From: Flavobacteriales bacterium 34_180_T64
GTDB taxonomy: Bacteria > Bacteroidota > Bacteroidia > Flavobacteriales > Flavobacteriaceae
Length of the DNA: 64,000 nt
Direction: 5' to 3'
NCBI GenBank assembly: GCA_002162765.1
Contig: MAAR01000017.1
Span: 248,001 to 312,000 of the forward strand
Numbering within the stretch: the first letter of the stretch is position 1; the number at the start of each line of letters is the position of its first letter. Both the position numbers and the translations under genes were made by a program. Positions 37,247-45,315 of the stretch are shown here, piece after piece. Under the pieces are notes generated by a model, which worked only from the letters and a program-made list of their open reading frames with translations, was not told where the DNA came from and did not search any database.

Positions 37247-39229
37247 ATGAAAATATTAGATAGGTACATACTAACGACCTACTTAAAAACTTTTTTGAGC
37301 GTATTTGTAATTCTTATGCTCATTTTTGTATTACAAACGATTTGGCTTTATATAAGCGAATTAGCTGGTAAAGACTTAGATTTTCTAATTATTGGGAAAT
37401 TTTTACTTTACTTTTCTCCTAAACTTATTCCTCTTGTATTGCCACTCACCATTTTATTAGCTTCAATTATGGTTTTCGGAAGCTTTGCTGAAAACTATGA
37501 ATTTGCAGCTATGAAATCAACGGGTATCTCACTACAGCGTGCTATGAGAGGTTTGAGCGTATTCATAATTGGTCTTGCAATTACAACTTTCTTTTTTGCT
37601 AATAATGTAATTCCTTGGGCTGAGTTTAAATCATTTAACTTACGACAAAACATTAAAAAGCTAAAACCAGCTATGATAATTGCTGAAGGGCAGTTTAATC
37701 AAATTGGTGAAGATTTCAATATCAAAGTTGAACAAAAAAGTGGCGATCGTGGGCAATATTTAGAACATGTAATAATTCATAAAAAAACAGCTGGCAGATC
37801 AGGGAATTATACAGTAATAGCTTCTAAGACTGGAGAACTAGTAAGTAGTGAACACTCTAGTATTTTACAACTTGTTCTTTATGACGGGAACTATTACGAT
37901 GAAATATTTAATAGGAATCCCAAAGAACGTAGTAAAAAACCTCACGTAAAAAGTACATTCGAAAAATACATAATTAATGTTGACCTCGAAGCCATTAACA
38001 AACGTGACCTGGATGAAACTAAGTCTAGTAGCAGGTATAATATGCTTGGTGTTGTTGATTTAAATTACACTATAGATAGTTTATATAATAACAAAACTAA
38101 CGATCTAGAGCATTTTTCTAACACCCTATATAATCGAACCGCTTTTGCAAATTTAAATCAGAATATAGATCCTATTAGAGATTCTGTTTATTCTGGTAAT
38201 GTCTTAGACATGTTTGACACTAACAATAAAGTGCAGCTGATAAATTTAGCGCTTAACACAGTAAATAGTACACATCAAATAATACAGACAAATGATAAAA
38301 CAATTGTCAAAAAAATCAAATGGCTTAATAAACATGTGATTTCACTACATGAAAAATTTGTATTGGGCTTTGCATGTATCATATTATTCTTTGTTGGAGC
38401 ACCATTAGGAGCTCTTATTAGAAAAGGAGGTGTTGGCCTCCCAATGATTGTAGCCATCTTGCTATTTCTAACGTATCATTTCATCGGTATTTTTGCTAAG
38501 AACAGTTCTCATGATGACTCTTTAAATCCTGTTTTTGCTACTTGGCTTTCTACGTTAATCATGCTGCCACTTAGCATTTATTTAACACGACGCGCCACAA
38601 AAGATAGAGGACTCTTTGAATTTGATAATTTATTAAATCCTCTAAAAAAGTTAGTTTTAAAATCTAAAAGATTAGGATCTAATAGTGAGATATTTCAAGA
38701 ATTTGAATATTTTAGTACGTTTGAAAACGGTAAATTAATTAGTATCCTTAAAGGTTCGGATGCAAGCAATTATAGCAAACAAGCTAAATTTGTTGCTTAT
38801 CAAACTCTCGTCAATAAAGGATTTTCTCTGGACGATCTTGAAACAAAAGGCGTAGCAATTAGCGATAAACATAAAAACCTACAGCAGGTTGCAAAAGACA
38901 CTAAGGACTATGCTTTAACAGCTGTATTATCATATTGCATTGCTGCCATTCTTGTCCTTCTACATTTTATTTTCAATAACAATAACTTCCCCCAAATGGC
39001 AGATTCTGCTTTGGATTTAAGTTTTATTGCTTTGCTGTTCTTTGTGATATATGTTATCGTCTCTTCTGTTCAAATTTCAAAGTTCAATAAAATTGCTGTC
39101 GGAGACGATAAAAAAATTAATCCATTTTTATTGCTCATAGGCATCCCCTTTTATGCAGTGACTTACTTTTTAATCAAAAATAAAATCAAAGAAGAGTTAG
39201 GCAAAAGCGCTATAGAAAATATAAAATAA
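37247..39229 (+). CDS. LptF/LptG family LPS transport permease
   Basis: 660 residues, longer than the 350-370 of proteobacterial LptF/G. The N-terminal six-helix arrangement is visible: MKILDRYILTTYLKTFLSVF, KFLLYFSPKLIPLVLPLTILLAS, then a periplasmic beta-jellyroll (about 120-370) and helices such as GAPLGALIRKGGVGLPMIVAI. A C-terminal extension (about 470-660) includes a soluble part and three or so further helices. This long form is typical of Bacteroidota. With LptB it would extract LPS from the inner membrane. It lies 20 bases after the LolA-like gene. Confidence 0.88.
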   Translation: MKILDRYILTTYLKTFLSVFVILMLIFVLQTIWLYISELAGKDLDFLIIGKFLLYFSPKLIPLVLPLTILLASIMVFGSFAENYEFAAMKSTGISLQRAMRGLSVFIIGLAITTFFFANNVIPWAEFKSFNLRQNIKKLKPAMIIAEGQFNQIGEDFNIKVEQKSGDRGQYLEHVIIHKKTAGRSGNYTVIASKTGELVSSEHSSILQLVLYDGNYYDEIFNRNPKERSKKPHVKSTFEKYIINVDLEAINKRDLDETKSSSRYNMLGVVDLNYTIDSLYNNKTNDLEHFSNTLYNRTAFANLNQNIDPIRDSVYSGNVLDMFDTNNKVQLINLALNTVNSTHQIIQTNDKTIVKKIKWLNKHVISLHEKFVLGFACIILFFVGAPLGALIRKGGVGLPMIVAILLFLTYHFIGIFAKNSSHDDSLNPVFATWLSTLIMLPLSIYLTRRATKDRGLFEFDNLLNPLKKLVLKSKRLGSNSEIFQEFEYFSTFENGKLISILKGSDASNYSKQAKFVAYQTLVNKGFSLDDLETKGVAISDKHKNLQQVAKDTKDYALTAVLSYCIAAILVLLHFIFNNNNFPQMADSALDLSFIALLFFVIYVIVSSVQISKFNKIAVGDDKKINPFLLLIGIPFYAVTYFLIKNKIKEELGKSAIENIK

Positions 39230-39232
39230 GCC

Positions 39233-39240
39233 TATCTTTG
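39233..39240 (+). promoter_or_regulatory. Possible -7 element for ribB
   Basis: TATCTTTG fits TAnnTTTG, 23 bases before the ATG. No TTG was found at the expected distance. No FMN riboswitch is visible in this short gap. Confidence 0.4.
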
Positions 39241-39263
39241 CAAATAATTTATTTATTGAGACA

Positions 39264-40415
39264 ATGTTAGACATGACGACAAAAGCACCTAAAATACAAC
39301 TGAATTCTATTGAAGAAGCTATTAATGATATAAGACAAGGAAAGGTCATTATTGTGGTAGATGATGAAAATCGCGAAAATGAAGGTGATTTTATTGCAGC
39401 TGCCGAAATGGTTACTCCAGAAATGATCAACTTCATGGCTACTAATGGTCGCGGCTTAATTTGCGCACCTTTAACTGAAGACAGATGTGAGGAATTAGAA
39501 TTAAATATGATGGTACAAAATAATACGGTTTTGCATCACACACAATTTACAGTTTCAGTTGATTTAATTGGCCATGGCTGTACTACCGGAATATCTGTTC
39601 ATGATCGTTCTAAAACTATAAAAGCATTAGTTGACGAAACTACCAAACCATTTGATTTAGGAAGACCTGGACATATCTTTCCTTTACGTGCAAAAAACGG
39701 AGGTGTTTTAAGACGAACTGGTCATACAGAAGCAGCAGTAGATTTGGCCCGATTGGCTGGTTTTAAACCTTCTGGAATTTTAGTAGAAATACTAAATGAA
39801 GATGGTACAATGGCTCGATTACCTCAACTTACTAAGGTGGCTCAAAAGTTTGATCTGAAAATTATTTCTATTGAAGACTTAGTAGCATATCGAATGGAAC
39901 ATGACTCTTTAATCGAGAAAAAAGAAGATTTTCAGATCGAAACTCGTTTTGGAAGTTATCGTTTAAGAGCATACCAGCAAACAACTAATAATCAAATACA
40001 TATAGCTTTATCAAAAGGCAAATGGTCTGCAGATGAAGCCGTGCTTACCAGAGTAAATGCGACATTAGTAAATAACGATATTTTAGGCACCTTAACTAAT
40101 AATGCTGAACAAAAGTTAGACAGTATGTTTAACGTTGTTAATGAGGCTGGCAAAGGCGCGATAATTTTTATAAATCAACAAGCACAGTCTATGAATCTTT
40201 TAAAACGTTTGAAAGTTTTAAGAGAATCACAAGTTGAAGGAAAAGTCGTAAAAGCACCAAGCATAGAAATCGATTCTAAAGATTTTGGTATTGGCGCACA
40301 AATACTTCACGATTTAAATATTCATAAATTACGTCTCATCTCAAACACGCAACAAGCTAAGCGTGTTGGAATGATAGGTTATGGTTTAGAAATAGTGGAT
40401 TACGTAAGTTATTAA
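39264..40415 (+). CDS. ribB: 3,4-dihydroxy-2-butanone 4-phosphate synthase with degenerate GTP cyclohydrolase II-like domain
   Basis: 383 residues. The N-terminal RibB domain (about 10-210) is complete: VVDDENRENEGDF at 31-43 binds the metal and substrate, and HDRSKTIKALVD, LRAKNGGVLRRTGHTEAAVDLARLAG and MARLPQL follow. It makes the four-carbon unit of riboflavin from ribulose 5-phosphate. The C-terminal part (about 215-383) aligns with RibA in outline, but where RibA has the zinc site (three Cys in DVFGSLRCDCG) it reads NNDILGTLTNNAEQKLDSM, without cysteines. That half is thus probably inactive for GTP cyclohydrolysis. Confidence 0.9.
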   Translation: MLDMTTKAPKIQLNSIEEAINDIRQGKVIIVVDDENRENEGDFIAAAEMVTPEMINFMATNGRGLICAPLTEDRCEELELNMMVQNNTVLHHTQFTVSVDLIGHGCTTGISVHDRSKTIKALVDETTKPFDLGRPGHIFPLRAKNGGVLRRTGHTEAAVDLARLAGFKPSGILVEILNEDGTMARLPQLTKVAQKFDLKIISIEDLVAYRMEHDSLIEKKEDFQIETRFGSYRLRAYQQTTNNQIHIALSKGKWSADEAVLTRVNATLVNNDILGTLTNNAEQKLDSMFNVVNEAGKGAIIFINQQAQSMNLLKRLKVLRESQVEGKVVKAPSIEIDSKDFGIGAQILHDLNIHKLRLISNTQQAKRVGMIGYGLEIVDYVSY

Positions 40416-40422
40416 ATCAATT

Positions 40423-41616
40423 CTATAGTGCAGATTTAATAGCATCTACCATTTTAGAAGCTCGAGTTCTTACCTCCTCTTCTGTCCAAGATAATTTTAT
40501 CAAGCAAGATATATTTCTTCCAATATAGGCGTCTGATTGCTCAAAAGTTTTGGTTTCGAGATATTTCAACCCTTCTTTAACCTCTTTAGACAATGGGTAA
40601 AGTGTCTTTAAATCTTTTAGATGCTGCCATTTTCTAATATAGTGCCAGCTGTTGTCATAATAATGAAAACAAGCATCAACGCCACCCTCTTTTAAAGAGT
40701 CAGAAGCAATTCTTGCTGTTTCTAAATTTGGTAAAAAGAAACTTAAAAACGAGTAACTTTCCTCTCCTCCTTCAGGAACAGTTCTAAATTTAAGTTCTGG
40801 AATTTGAGATAGTGCCTCTCTTAAAATATTATAATTTTTCTTTTGAATAGCCACGAATTCTGGCAATCGTCGTAATTGTGCTAAACCTACGGCAGCGTTC
40901 AATTCTGAAATTCTAAAGTTATATCCTAAAAACGGATGTGTCTCCGCTCCTCTATCGTTTCCGACGTGGTCATGCCCATGATCGCTGTAATGATCTGCAT
41001 GTTTGTAAAAAGTTTCATTATTCGTTACAACTACACCGCCTTCTCCACTGGTAATTATTTTTACAAAATCTAAAGATAAGCAGCCCAAATCGCCAATACT
41101 CCCTAAGGGCTTACCTTTATAAGTAGCACCTGTAGCTTGTGAAGAATCTTCAATCAAAATTAAATTATGAGTTGAACAAATAACTTGTAATGCATCCAGA
41201 TTGGCCATACTTCCACACATATGAACTGGCATCACTGCTTTTGTTCTAGGGGAAATTGCTTTTCTAACCGCTTCCGGATCTAAAGTCAAGGTGTCGTCTA
41301 TATCTACTAAAATTGGAATTGCGCCTAACATCATTATAGCTTCGAAACTTGCAACAAATGTAAAACTTGGCATTATTACTTCATCACCAGATCCTATTCC
41401 GGCAGAAGCCATTGCAATGGTCACTGCGGCAGTACCACTAGAAACCAATTGTGCATGATTAACCTTCAGTTGCGCCTCTAATTCGTGCTCTAATGCTTTT
41501 GCTTTCCAATGTCCATTTCGCATTCCATCAAAGCCATAGCGCATTAGCACACCATTATCTAAGACGTCGTTTACTTCCTTTCGTTCGGCGTCACCGAAAA
41601 GTTCAAATCCTGGCAT
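40423..41616 (-). CDS. DegT/DnrJ/EryC1/StrS family PLP aminotransferase
   Basis: 397 residues, cytoplasmic. The sugar-aminotransferase family features are visible: SSGTAAVTIAMASAGIGSGDEV near 60-80, MPSFTFVASFEAIMMLGAIP, IEDSSQATGATYKGKPLG, the cofactor lysine in DFVKIITSGEGG near 185, and NFRISELNAAVGLAQLRRL. It would aminate a keto-sugar nucleotide for surface polysaccharide or act on a related small molecule. It starts 4 bases after a thioredoxin-like gene on the same strand and shares its promoter. Confidence 0.88.
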   Translation of the reverse strand: MPGFELFGDAERKEVNDVLDNGVLMRYGFDGMRNGHWKAKALEHELEAQLKVNHAQLVSSGTAAVTIAMASAGIGSGDEVIMPSFTFVASFEAIMMLGAIPILVDIDDTLTLDPEAVRKAISPRTKAVMPVHMCGSMANLDALQVICSTHNLILIEDSSQATGATYKGKPLGSIGDLGCLSLDFVKIITSGEGGVVVTNNETFYKHADHYSDHGHDHVGNDRGAETHPFLGYNFRISELNAAVGLAQLRRLPEFVAIQKKNYNILREALSQIPELKFRTVPEGGEESYSFLSFFLPNLETARIASDSLKEGGVDACFHYYDNSWHYIRKWQHLKDLKTLYPLSKEVKEGLKYLETKTFEQSDAYIGRNISCLIKLSWTEEEVRTRASKMVDAIKSAL

Positions 41617-41620
41617 GTAA

Positions 41621-42061
41621 TTATAATCCTGATTTTAGTACAGTTAAGTACGTTGTAATCCCTGCAGTGTTAATATCTTCATTTAATGTAGCTATAACCA
41701 TTTCGTTGGCATCTACAGTGACACTAGCTGGAAATTTATTTTGTGGATTATAATGTCCTATTAAACGCTTACTGTATGCTCTTTGAGCTTCAGACAATCC
41801 ACTAGTTTCTAAAGAATACACCTTTAGTAAAACTACTTTTGACGCCAAAGATTTAAATTCTTGAGATCCAAATAATTCAGATTGAATAAGTCTATCTTTT
41901 TCAGAATTATCAGCATCAATAAAATAGAATACAATGGCTTTATTTTGAGATTTAGCCGTTTCGAGAACAGTTTTATAATCGTTAGACCAATTATTTGTTG
42001 TGTCTTGTCCGAACATATTCAAACTAAATACACAAATAACAAGTAGTAAAATCTTTTTCAT
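41621..42061 (-). CDS. Exported thioredoxin-fold protein lacking the CxxC motif
   Basis: 146 residues with a signal peptide (LLLVICVFSLNMFGQ). The order AIVFYFIDADNSEKDRLIQSELF, VVLLKVYSLE, YNPQNKFPASVTVDANE is that of DUF255/thioredoxin-like proteins, but the place of the active CxxC is taken by DADNSEK. It has no cysteine at all, so it cannot work as a redox enzyme. The role is unknown. It is the first gene of a two-gene unit with the DegT aminotransferase and has a good promoter. Confidence 0.72.
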   Translation of the reverse strand: MKKILLLVICVFSLNMFGQDTTNNWSNDYKTVLETAKSQNKAIVFYFIDADNSEKDRLIQSELFGSQEFKSLASKVVLLKVYSLETSGLSEAQRAYSKRLIGHYNPQNKFPASVTVDANEMVIATLNEDINTAGITTYLTVLKSGL

Positions 42062-42083
42062 AGTTTTTTTTATAAGAATCTAG

Positions 42084-42113
42084 CAAATATAACTAATCGC
42101 TAACACAGACAAA
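42084..42113 (-). promoter_or_regulatory. Bacteroidota promoter of the thioredoxin-like / DegT unit
   Basis: On the minus strand TTTG (42113-42110), an 18-base spacer and TATATTTG (42091-42084). Transcription would start near 42077, about 16 bases before the ATG. Confidence 0.6.
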
Positions 42114-42125
42114 AGTTTTTATACT

Positions 42126-42755
42126 TTACATCTCAATTATCGCATTCTTAATATCCTTTCTCACTTTTTTGAAAGAAGCAAACATATCATCTTCTGCCCT
42201 ATACCCTACTGGTAACAAGAGCACAGATTTCAAATTTTCAGCTTTTAATCCTAATACCTCATCATAAGATTCTGCAATAAACCCTTCCATAGGACATGAA
42301 TCTATTTTCTCTACGGCACAAACTGTCATTAAATTCCCTAAGACAATAAAGGCTTGTTTTATTGACCATTCTTGACGCTCTTGATTGGTCATTGCTTTCA
42401 TTTTTGCTTTTAATTCTTCTCGATACGGAGACAATATGTGTTCCGGTGTATTTCTAATTGTAACAACATTATCAAAATGCGCATCGATATCGGCATCTGA
42501 AATATCGTCATGAATACAAATCACTAAAAGATGCGAGGCTTCTTTCACTTGATCCTGATTATAAGAATATTTCACTAAAGATGATCGCAGCTCCTGTTCT
42601 GAAATCACAACCATTTTAATGGTTTGCAACCCAAATGAAGTGGCTGTTAAATTAAATGCGTTTTTTAAAATCTTCACCTTTTTAGGTGAAAGTTTTTTAC
42701 GGGCATCAAATTTTTTCGTAGCGTATCGCCACTCTAATTGTTCAATTATATCCAT
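42126..42755 (-). CDS. NAD(P)H-dependent nitroreductase-family flavoprotein
   Basis: 209 residues with the nitroreductase FMN fold: LEWRYATKKFDARKKLSPKKV at the start (the RRSxR-like FMN phosphate site), SFGLQTIKMVVIS, KQAFIVLGNLMTVCAVEKIDSCPMEGF and KSVLLLPVGYRAEDD. Such enzymes reduce quinones, nitroaromatics or dihydropteridine. The pattern resembles the NfsB/DrgA type. A single gene, with a promoter just upstream. Its downstream end lies 64 bases from the thioredoxin-like gene. Confidence 0.88.
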   Translation of the reverse strand: MDIIEQLEWRYATKKFDARKKLSPKKVKILKNAFNLTATSFGLQTIKMVVISEQELRSSLVKYSYNQDQVKEASHLLVICIHDDISDADIDAHFDNVVTIRNTPEHILSPYREELKAKMKAMTNQERQEWSIKQAFIVLGNLMTVCAVEKIDSCPMEGFIAESYDEVLGLKAENLKSVLLLPVGYRAEDDMFASFKKVRKDIKNAIIEM

Positions 42756-42775
42756 GCTATAGATTCAATTTTCAT

Positions 42776-42808
42776 CAAAAGTAATATATGATTCGCTTCC
42801 AATTCAAA
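42776..42808 (-). promoter_or_regulatory. Bacteroidota promoter of the nitroreductase gene
   Basis: On the minus strand TTTG (42808-42805), a 21-base spacer, then TACTTTTG (42783-42776), about 20 bases before the start codon. Confidence 0.55.
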
Positions 42809-42870
42809 CTTCTTCCATAAATTAATTGAATAGTCATATTAATATTGTTTTAAAAAATTAGTAGTTTTCC

Positions 42871-42901
42871 TTGAAAGAAATAAAAAAGGGTTCTATATTT
42901 G
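42871..42901 (+). promoter_or_regulatory. Bacteroidota promoter of tRNA-Ser
   Basis: TTG at 42871-42873, a 20-base spacer, TATATTTG at 42894-42901. This is the best consensus match in the window. RNA would start near 42908, about 30 bases before the mature tRNA. Confidence 0.75.
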
Positions 42902-42937
42902 CATCCGCATTCAGCGAATAGCTGATGAGGCACTCAA

Positions 42938-43022
42938 GGAGAATTGGCAGAGTGGTCGAATGCGGCAGTCTTGAAAACTGTTGAGGGTCACACCTCCGGG
43001 GGTTCGAATCCCTCATTCTCCG
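42938..43022 (+). tRNA. tRNA-Ser (anticodon UGA)
   Basis: 85 bases. The acceptor arms GGAGAAT and ATTCTCC pair fully, with discriminator G at 43022. The anticodon stem GCAGT/ACTGT encloses the loop CTTGAAA, with TGA at 42972-42974. A long variable arm (GTTGAGGGTCACACCTCC region) shows the class II form expected for Ser, and GGTTCGAATC makes the T loop. CCA is not encoded. It reads UCA and, with modification, other UCN codons. Confidence 0.97.
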
Positions 43023-43024
43023 CA

Positions 43025-43056
43025 AAAACCCATAACAACTGTTATGGGTTTTTTAT
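43025..43056. terminator. Bidirectional terminator between tRNA-Ser and the universal stress gene
   Basis: A 10-base perfect stem (AACCCATAAC, loop AACT, GTTATGGGTT) with T runs on both strands. It can serve the tRNA on plus and the stress-protein gene on minus. Confidence 0.85.
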
Positions 43057-43062
43057 TTTGGA

Positions 43063-43920
43063 CTATTTCTTATATAATCCCCCAGTATTTTCCATCACTA
43101 AAAACGGAATATTAATTTTAAATGCGAAGGATTCGACTGCATGTGTTGTAAATAAACGTTCTAAAAAAGAATGTTTTCTGCTCATCATCGCCAGAAGACC
43201 AATTTTATTTTTGTCGACATAATTTTCTATTGTTTTAAAAAGATTGTTGTTTTCTAAACTAATAAAAGCATGTTCGACATTCGATAAATAAACATCTAAA
43301 AATGCGCGATTGTTTTCTTCAGATTCTGTCAAATGATCATAAACTTTCATATGCAAAATATCAATCATATAGTTGTTATTTTCAGCCAATGAAATAAGTG
43401 GCTCTAAGTCATTCGCATTATAATGTGTTGAATAATTTGATGTAAAGGCAATCTTGCGTAATGGTTTAAACTTATAATTACTAGGAATAGATAACACAGG
43501 GCAATTACCACGTTGCATGACATGAACGGTGTTGGTCCCAAACAATATTTTCTCAACATTTGAAGCTCCTTTTGTACCCATAACTATTAGGTCAATACGT
43601 TTCTCTTTAACAACCTGATTTATCGCATCTATAAAATTATCATAATCAACAACAGCATGAAACGTATGCATCACATTACTGTATTTGCTTTTCAAGTTTT
43701 TAATAAGTTTTTTTACCTGTGATTTGGAAGATGCAATTAAAGAGTTATAAATAGTCTGAGACGGTTGCATTGCCATCAAATCGTCTGTTATGATAGAGGA
43801 AACTTTTATTACATTAATCACATAAAAATGACAAAGTTCATATTCGTACAATCGCAACGCATAATTAATTGCATTAATCGAATTCTCTGAGAAATCTGTG
43901 GGTAAGAGAATGTTTTTCAT
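43063..43920 (-). CDS. Universal stress protein with tandem UspA domains
   Basis: 285 residues, cytoplasmic. The first UspA domain (about 1-150) begins MKNILLPTDFSENSINAINYAL and has the ATP-binding motif GTKGASNVEKILFGTNT (GxxGx9GS/T type), ending CPVLSIP. The second domain (about 155-285) retains the fold (RKIAFTSNYSTHYNAND), but its motif is degraded to SRKHSFLERLFTTHAVES with no glycines. So one site may bind nucleotide and the other not. It likely responds to stress or growth arrest. A single gene, with its 3' end covered by the bidirectional terminator. Confidence 0.88.
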   Translation of the reverse strand: MKNILLPTDFSENSINAINYALRLYEYELCHFYVINVIKVSSIITDDLMAMQPSQTIYNSLIASSKSQVKKLIKNLKSKYSNVMHTFHAVVDYDNFIDAINQVVKEKRIDLIVMGTKGASNVEKILFGTNTVHVMQRGNCPVLSIPSNYKFKPLRKIAFTSNYSTHYNANDLEPLISLAENNNYMIDILHMKVYDHLTESEENNRAFLDVYLSNVEHAFISLENNNLFKTIENYVDKNKIGLLAMMSRKHSFLERLFTTHAVESFAFKINIPFLVMENTGGLYKK

Positions 43921-44103
43921 CGCACTAATATTTTGTTCAATGAATTTAGGTATAGTTCATGGCAAAAACTATGATAAAAGTCACCTAACAATTATTAACA
44001 TCTCCTAAAATACTTTTGAGAAAAATTAGCTTCATATTTTAAAGCATTGTATTTTCGGCACAATAAATGCTATTATCATCGTTATAAAAAAACAATTTTT
44101 TCT

Positions 44104-44883
44104 ATGCAACGTTATTTATTATTTATGTTATCATTTGTTGTAACTTCAATAAGTTTTAGTCAAAACAACACTATTGCAGCAGGTGAAAAACTCACATTTT
44201 CAGCATCGTATAACATGTCAGGTCTACTTACTGAAATTGCCGAAGTTACAATGGAAACTAGCGAAGTAAAAACTTCTAAAACCACACTTCTAAAATTGAA
44301 ATGTAAGGCTACAACCTATAGCAAATGGGACGGTTTTTTTAAAATTCGTGATTTGTATGAAAGTTATGTGAATCCTAACACGCTTACACCCTATTTATAT
44401 AAAAGAGATATAAACGAAGGTTCGTACTATAAATTTATGCAGTACAAATTCAACCATAGAACCAAAACTGTAGAAAGTATAAAGCGAAAAAAGAAAAAAA
44501 TAGGTGGTACGTATGATGTCAATTCCACAGTGCAAATTGGCGCTGATACTAAAGATATAGTAACTACTATTTATCATATAAGAAATTTAGATATTCATGA
44601 AACAAATATTGGAGATAGTCAAAGCTTCAAAGTCTTATTTGATAATCAAGAAGAAACTATTTATGTCAAATATTTAGGTAAAGAAACTATTTCAACACGT
44701 CTTGGAAAAAAAGAATGTTATAAACTAGCCATAAGTATGAATAACAGCATCCTCAAAGGAAACAATGCTAATGTATTATGGCTAACTGCAGACCAAAATA
44801 AGGTGCCTGTCTATGCAACGTTTAAAATAGCAGTTGGCAATGGTGCGCTTTCAATTAAATCTGCTTCAGGATTAAAACATTAA
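44104..44883 (+). CDS. DUF3108 exported protein
   Basis: About 259 residues from the ATG at 44104 (MQRYLLFMLSFVVTS ... SFSQ), the only start that gives a normal signal peptide. The DUF3108 features are present: GEKLTFSASYNMSGLLTEIAE, the beta-strand series KLKCKATTYSKWDGFF, IRDLYESYVNPNTLTPYLYKR, and a C-terminal IYVKYLGKETISTRLGKKEC. The fold is probably a beta-sandwich or half-barrel in the periplasm. Function unknown. It is followed at 5 bases by a small membrane protein. Confidence 0.82.
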   Translation: MQRYLLFMLSFVVTSISFSQNNTIAAGEKLTFSASYNMSGLLTEIAEVTMETSEVKTSKTTLLKLKCKATTYSKWDGFFKIRDLYESYVNPNTLTPYLYKRDINEGSYYKFMQYKFNHRTKTVESIKRKKKKIGGTYDVNSTVQIGADTKDIVTTIYHIRNLDIHETNIGDSQSFKVLFDNQEETIYVKYLGKETISTRLGKKECYKLAISMNNSILKGNNANVLWLTADQNKVPVYATFKIAVGNGALSIKSASGLKH

Positions 44884-44888
44884 ATATT

Positions 44889-45230
44889 ATGAGAAAACTT
44901 TTTATAATCCTCGGTTTTATCACCTCAATTATTGCAGTTGTTTTTGCTGTAACACCATTATCAAATCTAGCAGTAGCTCCAGGTTTAATGGCTTTGGTCT
45001 GCGGATTGGTGGTTTTGTTTTATTCTAAAAAACAGGTGAAATCAAGAAAAGTAATTCAATATATTTTTCTATTAACCATTATAGCTTTAACAATTACCAT
45101 CTATAAAGCCGTTTTCAATACTGCTGAAGTTGGAGATATTCAGAAGTTTGAAGAAACAGAAAAAGTTTCAGAAGAAGAGGCTATTGAGGATCTCGAAGGT
45201 TTAAATCTTGATGATATAGAACTCGATTAA
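44889..45230 (+). CDS. Small two-helix inner-membrane protein of unknown function
   Basis: 113 residues. Three hydrophobic stretches are seen: about 3-20 (LFIILGFITSIIAVVFA), 28-43 (VAPGLMALVCGLVVLFY) and 57-72 (IFLLTIIALTITIYKA). An acidic tail rich in Glu and Asp ends DLEGLNLDDIELD. I do not recognise the family. Its start 5 bases after the DUF3108 gene shows they are co-expressed. The terminator directly after it closes the unit. Confidence 0.65.
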   Translation: MRKLFIILGFITSIIAVVFAVTPLSNLAVAPGLMALVCGLVVLFYSKKQVKSRKVIQYIFLLTIIALTITIYKAVFNTAEVGDIQKFEETEKVSEEEAIEDLEGLNLDDIELD

Positions 45231-45244
45231 AATAAACTAACGTT

Positions 45245-45283
45245 AAAAAAAAAGGGAACGCTATGGTATTCCCTTTTTTTTTT
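45245..45283 (+). terminator. Rho-independent terminator after the DUF3108 unit
   Basis: A-tract plus GGGAA pairs with TTCCC plus T-tract around a 10-base loop (CGCTATGGTA), giving a 14-base stem with a long T run. Confidence 0.85.
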
Positions 45284-45315
45284 ATTTATTTGACTGACCA
45301 TTAGTCCAGTATTAT

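Noticed and set aside
39230..39263. FMN riboswitch before ribB
   Set aside because: The gap of 34 bases is far too short for the aptamer, and no such fold is visible.
42944..43222. A plus-strand frame of 92 codons beginning in tRNA-Ser
   Set aside because: It runs through the tRNA, a terminator and the end of the stress-protein gene, so it is a chance frame.
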